Source: Loripinus fragilis
Lineage: Eukaryota; Mollusca; Bivalvia; Lucinida; Lucinidae
DNA: 64,000 nucleotides
Direction: 5' to 3'
NCBI GenBank assembly: GCA_964019695.1
Contig: OZ026514.1
Coordinates: 8,990,751 to 9,054,750, forward strand
Each line of letters starts with the position of its first letter. The stretch's first letter is position 1. Both the position numbers and the translations under genes were made by a program. The notes beneath the pieces are model-generated. The model made no database searches and was not told the DNA's origin. It saw only the letters and a program-made list of their open reading frames with translations. Positions 56,165 through 64,000 of the stretch are shown here, in pieces.

Positions 56165-58690
56165 TAATTAGGTAAATTTATTGTGACAAATGATACTTAA
56201 AGTGGAAACAGACATTATTTATGTGGGTATTGAGCATATTTGGACACATCTAATTGGATTTCATGGAAATATTCCAAGATGGGGCACTTCCCAACTTGGA
56301 ATATCACTTATATTTCAAGTGATTTGGTGTGTTTAAACATTAATTAGGTAAATTTATTGTGACAAATGATACTTATAGTGGAATTAGACATATTTATGTG
56401 GGAATTGAGCATATTCTGGCACATCTAATTTAATTTCATTGAAATATTCCAAGATGGGGCACTTCCCAACTTGGAATATCACTTATTTCAAGGAATTTGG
56501 TGTGTTTCAACATTAATTAGGTAAATTTATTGTGACAAATGATACTAATAGTGGAAACAGACATATTTATGTGGGTATTGAGCATATTTGGACACATCTA
56601 ATTGGATTTCATGGAAATATTCCAAGATGGGCACTTCCCAACTTGCAATATCACTTATTTCAAGTCATTTGGTGTGCTTCAACATTAATTAGTTAAAATA
56701 CATGTGACAAATGATACTTTTAGTTGGAACATACATATTGAATTAGGTACTTATCATATTTTGACACTTCTTATTGGATTCATGCAAATATTCCAAGATG
56801 GGGCACTTCCCAACTTGGAATATCAATTTCTTCAAGTGATTTGGTGTGCTTCAGCATTTAGTAGTTAAAGTCACTTTGACAAAAGATACTTAAAGTGGAA
56901 AGGAGCAAATAATTCTAGGCACTTAGCATATTCGGACACCACTAACTGGATTTCATGCAATATTCCAAGAGGGGGTACTTCCCAACTTGGAATATCACTT
57001 ATTTCAAGTGTTTTGGTGTGTTTCAATATTAATTAGGTAAATTTATTGTGACAAATTATACTTATAGTGGAAACAGACATATTTATGTGGGAAATGAGCA
57101 TATTTGGACACATCTAATTGGATTTCATGGAAATATTCCAAGATGGGTACTTCCCAACTTGGAATATCACTTATTTCAAGTGATTTAATGTGTTTCAACA
57201 TTTATTAGGTAAATTTATTGTGACAAATGATACTTATAGTGGAAACAGACATATTTATGTGGGTATTGAGCATATTTTGACACAGCTAATTTGATTTCAT
57301 TGAAATATTCCAAGATGGGGCACTTCCCAACTTGGAATATCACTTATTTCAAGTGATTTAGTGTGTTTCAACATTAATTAGGTAAATTTATTGTGACAAA
57401 TGATACTAATAGTGGAAAAAGACATATTTATGTGGGTATTGAGCATATTTGGACACATCTAATTGGGTTTCATGGAAATATTCCAAGATGAGGCACTTCC
57501 CAACTAGGAATATCACTTATTTCAAGTGATTTGGTGTGTTTCAATATTAATTAGGTTAATTTATTGTGACAAATGATACTTATAGTGGAAACAGACATAT
57601 GTATGTGGGTATTGAGCACATTTGGACACATGTTATTGGATTTCATGGAAATATTCTAAGATGGGGCATTTCCCAACTAGGAATATCACTTATTTCAAGT
57701 CATTTGGTTTGTTTCAACATTAATTAGATAAAATACATGTGACAAATGAAACTTATAGTGGAAACAGACATATTGAATTAGGTACTTAGCATATTTGGAC
57801 ACATCTTATTGGATTTCATGCAAATATTCCAAGATGGGGCACTTCCCAACTAGGAATATCACTTATTTCAAGTCATTAGGTTTGTTTCAACATCAATTTG
57901 TTAAATACATGTGACAAATGATACTTTTAGTTGCAACATACATATTGAATAAAGTACTTAGCATAATTGGACACATCTTATTGGATTTCATGCAAATATT
58001 CCAAGATGGGGCACTTCCCAACTTGGAATATCAATTTCTTCAAGTGATTTGGTGTGCTTCAGCATTTAGTAGTTAAAATTATTGTGACAAATGATACTTC
58101 CAGTGGAAAGGAGCATATTATTCTAGGTACTTAGCATATTGGGACACCACTAATTGGATTTCATAGAAATATTCCAAGATGGGGCACTTCCCAACTTGGA
58201 ATATCACATATTCAAGTGATTTGGTGTGTTTCAATATTAATTAGGTAAATTTATTGTGACAAATGATACTTACAGTGGAAACAGACATATTTATGTGGGT
58301 ATTGAGCATATTTGGACACATCTAATTGGATTTCGTGGAAATATTCTAAGATGGGTCATTTCCCAACAAGGAATATCACTTATTTCAAGTGATTTGAAGT
58401 GTTTCAACATTAATTAAATATTTATTAGGTAAATTTATTGTGACAAATGATACTAATACTGGAAACAGACATATTATGTGGTTATTGAGCTTATTTGGAC
58501 ACATCTAATTGGATTTCATGGAAATATTCCAAGTTTGGAATATCAATTTCTTCAAGTGAATTGGGTTCTTCAGCATTATTACTTAAAGTTACTGTGACAA
58601 ATGATACTTACAGTGGAAAAGGACATATTAATTAGGTTTCTTAGCATATTCTGACACCACTTATTGGATTCATGTTAATCTAGGCACTTA

Positions 58691-61600
58691 CCATATTCTA
58701 ATTTTAACTAATAAATGCTAAGTACCTAGATTCATATGTCCCTTTCCACTGTAAGTATCATTTGTCACAGTAACTTTAACTAATAAATGCTGAAGCACAA
58801 CAAATCACTTGAAGAAATTGATATTCCATGTTGGGAAAACCCCAAACTTGGGGAATATTTTCATGAAATCCAATAAGATGTGTCAAAATATGTTCAATAC
58901 CCACATAAATTTGTCTGTTTCCACTATAAGTATCATTTGTCACAATAAATTTACCTAATTAATATTGAAAGACACCAAATCACTTGAAATAAGTGATATT
59001 CCAAGTTGGGAAGTGCACCATCGTGGAATATTTCCATGAAATCAAATTAGATATGTCCAAATATGCACAATAACCACATAATATGTCTGTTTCCACTTTA
59101 AGTATCATTTGTCACAATGAATTTACCAAATAAATATTTAATTAATGTTGAAACACACCATTCAACTTGAAATAAGTGATATTCCTAGTTGGGAAATGTC
59201 CCATCTTAAAATATTTCCATGAAATCCAATTAGATGTGTCCAAATATGCTCAATACCCACATAAATATGTCCGTTTCCACTAAAAGGTACATTTGTCACA
59301 ATAAATTTACCTAACTAATATTGAAACACACCAAATCACTTGAAATAAGTGATATTCTAAGTTGGGAAGTGCCCCATCTTGGAATATTTCCATGAAATCC
59401 AATTAGTGGTGTCCGAATATGCTAAGTGCCTAGAATAACATGCTCCTTTCCACTTTAAGTATCATTTGTCACAGTAACTTCAACAACTAAATGCTGAAGC
59501 ACACCAAATCACTTGAAGAAATTGATATTCCAAGTTGGGAAGTGCCCCATCTTGGAATATTTGCATGAAATCCAATAAGATTTGTCCAAATATGCTAAGT
59601 ACCTAATTCAATATGTCTGTTTCCACTATAAGTATCATTTGTCACATGTATTTTATCTAATTAATGTTGAAACAAACCAAATGACTTGAAATAAGTGATA
59701 TTCCTAGTTGGGAAATGCCCCATCTTAGAATATTTCCATGAAATCCAATTAGATGTGTCCAAATATGCTCAATACCCACATACATATGTCTGTTTCCACT
59801 ATAAGTATCATTTGTCACAATAAAATACCTAATTAATATTGAAACACACCAAATCACTTGGAATAAGTGATATTCCAAGTTGGGAAGTGCCCCATCTTGG
59901 AATATTTCAATGAAATCAAATTAGCTGTGTCAAAATATGCTCAATACCCACATAAATATGTCTGTTTCCACTATAAGTATCATTTGTCACAATAAATTTA
60001 CCTAATTAATGTTGAAACACACCAAATCACTTGAAATATAAGTGATATTCCAAGTTGGGAAGTGCCCCATTTTGAAATATTTCCATGAAATCCAATTAGA
60101 TGTGTCCAAATATGCTCAATACCCACATAAATATGTCTGTTTTCACTATAAGTATAATTTGTCACAATAAATTTACCTAATTAATATTGAAACACACCAG
60201 ATCACTTGAAATAAGTGATATTCCAAGTTGGGAAGTGCCCAATCTTGGAATATTTCCATGAAATCCAATAAAATGTGTCCAAATATGCCCAATACCCACA
60301 TAAATATGTCTGTTCTCACTATAAGTATCATTTGTCACAATAAATTTACCTAATTAATGTTAAAACACACCAAATTTCTTGAAATAAAAGTGATAAGTTG
60401 GGAAGTGCCCCATCTTGAAATTTTCCATGAAATCCAGTTAGTGGTGTCCGAATATGCTAAGTGCCTAGAATTATAATGCTCCTTTCCACTTTAAGTATCA
60501 TTTGTCAAAGTGACTTTAACTACTAAATGCTGAAGCACACCAAATGACTTGAAGAAATTGATATTCCAAGTTGGGAAGTGCACCATCTTGGAATATTTGC
60601 ATGAAATCCAATTAGATGTGTCCAAATATGCTAAGTACCTAATTCAATATGTATGTTCCAACTACAAGTATCATTTGTCACATGTCGTTTAACTCATTAA
60701 TGTTGAAACCCACCAAATCACTTGAAATAAGTGATATTCCTAGTTGGGAAGTGCCCAATCTTGGAATATTTTCATGCAATCCAATTAGATGTGTCCAAAT
60801 ATGCTCAATACCCACATAAATATGTCTGTTTTCACTATAAGTATCATTTGTCACAATAAATTTACCTAATTAATGTTGAAACACACCAAATTTCTTGAAA
60901 TAAAAGTGATATTCCAAGTTGGGAAGTGCCCCATCTTGGAATATTTCCATGAAATCCAATTAGATGTGTCCAAATATGCTCAATACCCACATAAATATGT
61001 CTGTTTCCACTATTAGTATCATTTGTCACAATAAATTTACCTATTTAATATTGAAACACACCAAATCACTTGTAATAAGTGATATTCCTAGTTGGGAAAT
61101 GCCCCATCTTAGAATATTTCCATGAAATCAAATTAGATGTGTCCAAATATGCTCAATACCCACATACATATGTCTGTTTCCACTATAAGTATTATTTGTC
61201 ACAATAAATTTACCTGATTAATATTGAAACACACCAAATCACTTGAAATAAGTGATATTCCTAGTTGGGAAGTGCCCCATCTTGGAATATTCCCATGAAA
61301 TCCAATTAGTGGTGCCCAAATATGCTAAGTACCTAGAATAATATGCTCCTTTCCACTGTAAGTATCATTTGTTACAGTAACTTTAACTACTAAATGCTGA
61401 AGCACACCAAATCACTTGAAGAAATTGATATTCCAAGTTGGGAAAGGCCCCCATCTTGGAATATTTGCATGAAATCCAATAAGATGTGTCCAAATATGCT
61501 AAGTACCTAATTCAATATGTATGTACCAACTAAAAGTATCATTTGTCACATGTATTTTATCTAATTAATGTTGAAACAAACCAAATCACTTGAAATAAGT

Positions 61601-62429
61601 GATATTCCTAGTTGGGAAGTGCCCCATCTTGGAATATTTCCATGAAATCCAATTAGTAGTGTCCGAATATGCTAAGTACCTAGAATAATATGCTCCTTTC
61701 CACTTTAAGTAGCATTTGTCACAGTAACTTTAACTACTAAATGCTGAAGCACACCAAATCACTTGAAGAAATTGATATTCAAAGTTGGGAAGTGCCCCAT
61801 CTTGGAATATTTGCATGAAATCCAATAAGATGTGTCCAAATATGCCAAGTACCTTATACAATATGTATGCTCCAACTAAAAGTATCATTTGTCACATGGA
61901 TTTGAACTAATTAATGTTGAAACAAACCAAATCACTTGGAATAAGTGATATTCCAAGTTGGGAAGTGCCCCATCTTGGAATATTTCCATGAAATCCAATT
62001 AGTGGTGTCGGAATATGCTAAGTACCTAGAATAATATGCTCCTTTCCACTTTAAGTATCTTTTGTCACAGTAATTTTAACTACTAAATGCTGAAGCACAC
62101 CAAATCACTTGAAGAAATTGATATTCCAAGTTGGAGAGTGCCCCATCTTGGAATATTTGCATGAAATCCAATAAGATGTGTCCAAATATGCTAAGTGCCT
62201 TATTCAATATGTATGCTCCAACTAAAAGTATCATTTGTCACATGGATTTTAACTAATTAATGTTGAAACAAACCAAATGACTTGAAATAAGTGATATTCC
62301 TAGTTGGGAAATGCCCCATCTTAGAATATTTCCATGAAATCAAATTAGATATGTCCAAATATACTCAATACCTACATAAATATCATTTTTTCTCAGAAAA
62401 TTTACCTAATTAATGCTTTACATGAGGAA
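58691..62429 (-). repeat. ~172-bp satellite array, inverted block
   Basis: The same monomers occur in reverse complement ('CCAAGTTGGGAAGTGCCCCA', 'TAAGTATCATTTGTCAC'), about 21-22 units in 3.7 kb, without large insertions. The switch occurs near 58,690-58,715, where CTAGGCACTTACCAT meets ATGCTAAGTACCTAG as a local hairpin. The block is shorter than the forward one. Confidence 0.93.
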
Positions 62430-63250
62430 GTTACCAGTGCATATATAAGTTAACTTACCAGATGTCCTTTCCTTTTGGGATTCAATTCTTGTCTAATACA
62501 TGTATAATCTCTTTTTTGAAATGATGAGCTGAATATTTGGGTTACCTATTCATTTCAAAGGATGAGACCACCATTCTTATCATATGACTCAATCTCTCTG
62601 AAAATGTATTGTAACACTATAGGCTCCATTCCACGAGCCTCACCGGCGTCACTGCGCTGTGTCCTTGAGCAAGAACATTAATCCTAGCTTAGTACTGGAC
62701 CCGTCCCTTTATAACTGAAAGATTGTTGATGGGACGTAAAGAATCAAATCAAACAAACAAAATAGGCTCCATTCCAGCAAGTAAAGTGTCTGTCTATTGT
62801 TTTGGTTCTTTGTAGAACTTAGATCCCAGACTCAGTCAACAATTTTCCAGTCATGCATGCCTGTTTTCCTGTCTTCCTGGGTGAAAAATACAAAGCATAG
62901 AATAAAGTGTCTTGCTCAAGGCTTCAACAAAGTTCCTCACGAATCCATCTATTGAAGTGCATAATGGCCATGTAAAAGGCATCCTGAAGGCACTGAGACA
63001 GAAATAAGTGCATATAACAGAGACCAACTGGATGCCTTCAACAGAACCAATATCTTAAGTCTTCAGAAAAAGTGCCAGTAACGGCATGCTTGTAAGTGAA
63101 CAGAGTACAGGTAACATATGACAAAACAAATTGCAGATGATGCAGGTTAATGTCCATCATCATTATCTGCTGCATGTCTCCAATTCTCAGAAACAAAGAA
63201 TTAAGAAGTAAACTTTTATTTAAAACAAGAAAATCGTTTAAACTGATGTA
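62430..63250. repeat. right flank of the satellite foldback
   Basis: This is the reverse-complement partner of 48896-49889. It includes 'CTTACCAGATGTCCTTTCC', 'GGTTACCTATTCATT', 'GTGTCTTGCTCAAGGCTTC' and 'AGATGATGCAGGTTAATGTC'. The homology fades beyond about 63250, after 'AAACTTTTATTTAAAAC'. It holds one SINE at 62634-62761. Confidence 0.85.
62634..62761 (+). mobile_element. tRNA-headed SINE (family 1), 5'-truncated, in the right flank
   Basis: It starts within the B box region (CGAGCCTCACCGGCGTCACT) and ends with AATCAAATCAAACAAAC. It is flanked by a perfect 15-bp duplication, ATAGGCTCCATTCCA (62619-62633 and 62762-62776). The left flank reads GGAATGGAGCCTATATAG uninterrupted at 49408, which gives the empty site. 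Confidence 0.92.
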
Positions 63251-64000
63251 TGCTCCCCAAATAAAGGCATTGTTCAAAAAGGGCTGCAAGTTGATTTCTC
63301 TAATAGTGTTAATGTTATGCTCTGGCCAAAGTCTAAGTATAACAAAGGACAATAACTCCTAAATCATGACAAAGAGAATTATGGTTCTTGTACACTGCAC
63401 CTCTCCTCATACAGATCTATCTACATGTACCAATTAAATGTCAAAATGATACCTATTATAGTTTTTGTGCTATGCTCCTGACAGAATTTAAGTATGAAAA
63501 ATAACAAAGGGAAGTAACCCCTAAATTATGCAAAAGAGAATTATGGTTATTGTACACTTCACTTCTTCGCATAGAGATCGATCTACAAACAAAGTTTATT
63601 GTTGATATCTCATAACTTTTGTGTTATGATGCAGATTGAGTGGTTTAACAAGTGCCAAGAAATACCCAAAAGTAATCATGAGAAACCTAATGGAGTTCAT
63701 TACATGTATATATTCATATTTGGAGATTTTAAACTTGTTTTCCTATTAAATAAAAATCCCATGGCAATTATGGAGCAAAAGTGTGGGCATGTCAGTTCAC
63801 ATATTTCCATGGCAGGTAATACCTACATGTACGGGTGTAAGTTCGGAATTTCCAAAATTCGGATCTTATAAATCTTAAAACTTGAAGAATTCCAACAAAA
63901 CATTGTCAGTTTGAATGGTTAGGAAAGAAAATCAATAAACAAGTGTTTCTCAGACCACTTTTTGAAAAACAGATGAGACAGGCATGTTTAATTTTTATTT
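63251..64000. other. dispersed repeat in two tandem copies; no gene
   Basis: 63330-63450 and 63490-63600 share 'AACAAAGG.AA.TAACYCCTAAAT', 'AGAGAATTATGGTT.TTGTACAC' and 'GATC.ATCTAC', so they are two units of one repeat about 165 bp apart. The last 50 bases resemble 45985-46050. Short open frames here have no domains. Confidence 0.55.

Larger units (their letters stand above)
49890..58690 (+). repeat. ~172-bp satellite array, forward block
   Basis: The tandem monomers are marked by 'GATTTCATGGAAATATTCC', then 'AAGATGGGGCACTTCCCAAC', then 'GTGACAAATGATACTTATAG'. Successive CCAAGATGGGG starts at 51661, 51832 and 52005 give 171-173 bp. Removing insertions at 52107-52296, 52839-54107 and 54935-56164 leaves about 6.1 kb, roughly 35 monomers. 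Monomers near the left edge are the most diverged. Each contains the dyad ATTCCAAGATGGG/CCCAACTTGGAAT. At least three subtypes alternate. Confidence 0.93.

Noticed and set aside
49890..62429. CRISPR or telomere-type array
   Set aside because: The period is ~172 bp with diverged monomers and no spacers or short telomeric motif. It is a satellite.

Overview
This is a eukaryotic nuclear window, AT-rich and dominated by repeats, with almost no host coding sequence. The best guess is a bivalve mollusc. This is an inference from the mix of elements (tRNA-headed SINEs ending in AATCAAATCAAAC, a 'GCTCACCTGAGCC' repeat, L1-, CR1/Jockey- and Penelope-like retroelements, many MITEs, short GGATCC hairpin repeats). 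I have run no database search. No rRNA, CRISPR, operon or bacterial-type gene is visible.

1-15.7 kb: a large imperfect inverted repeat (arms about 960-3990 and 5475-12640) carries the decayed 3' end of a CR1/Jockey-like retrotransposon in each arm, pointing outward. The right arm holds a nested stack: a Penelope-like 3' fragment, split by a 5'-truncated L1 with 13-bp target-site duplications (TSDs), itself split by a hAT element with 8-bp TSDs. A second, longer, broken Penelope-like copy follows at 13.6-15.7 kb.

15.7-48 kb: mostly non-coding sequence dotted with MITEs (pogo-, piggyBac-, Harbinger- and hAT-like by terminal repeats and TSDs), poly-G inverted-repeat elements, three SINE families with TSDs, tandem repeats and hairpins. 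The only sequence that looks like a host coding exon is at 22328-22750 on the minus strand. It is a symmetric phase-1 exon rich in R-R-x-S/T motifs. A second nested stack (SINE in poly-G element in SINE in a dispersed repeat) lies at 41.5-42.4 kb.

48.9-63.25 kb: the most striking structure, a ~14 kb foldback. Two unique flanks in inverted orientation enclose a satellite array with a ~172-bp monomer. It runs forward from 49.9 to 58.7 kb and in reverse from 58.7 to 62.4 kb. Each monomer carries a conserved dyad, and the monomers fall into at least three subtypes in a recurring order. The array has been hit by a hAT element, a hAT-like MITE and a ~1.2 kb repeat-rich insert; the flanks carry a piggyBac-like MITE and a SINE.

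Nothing here works together as a pathway. The value of the window is its transposon stratigraphy, the satellite foldback and the lone exon.
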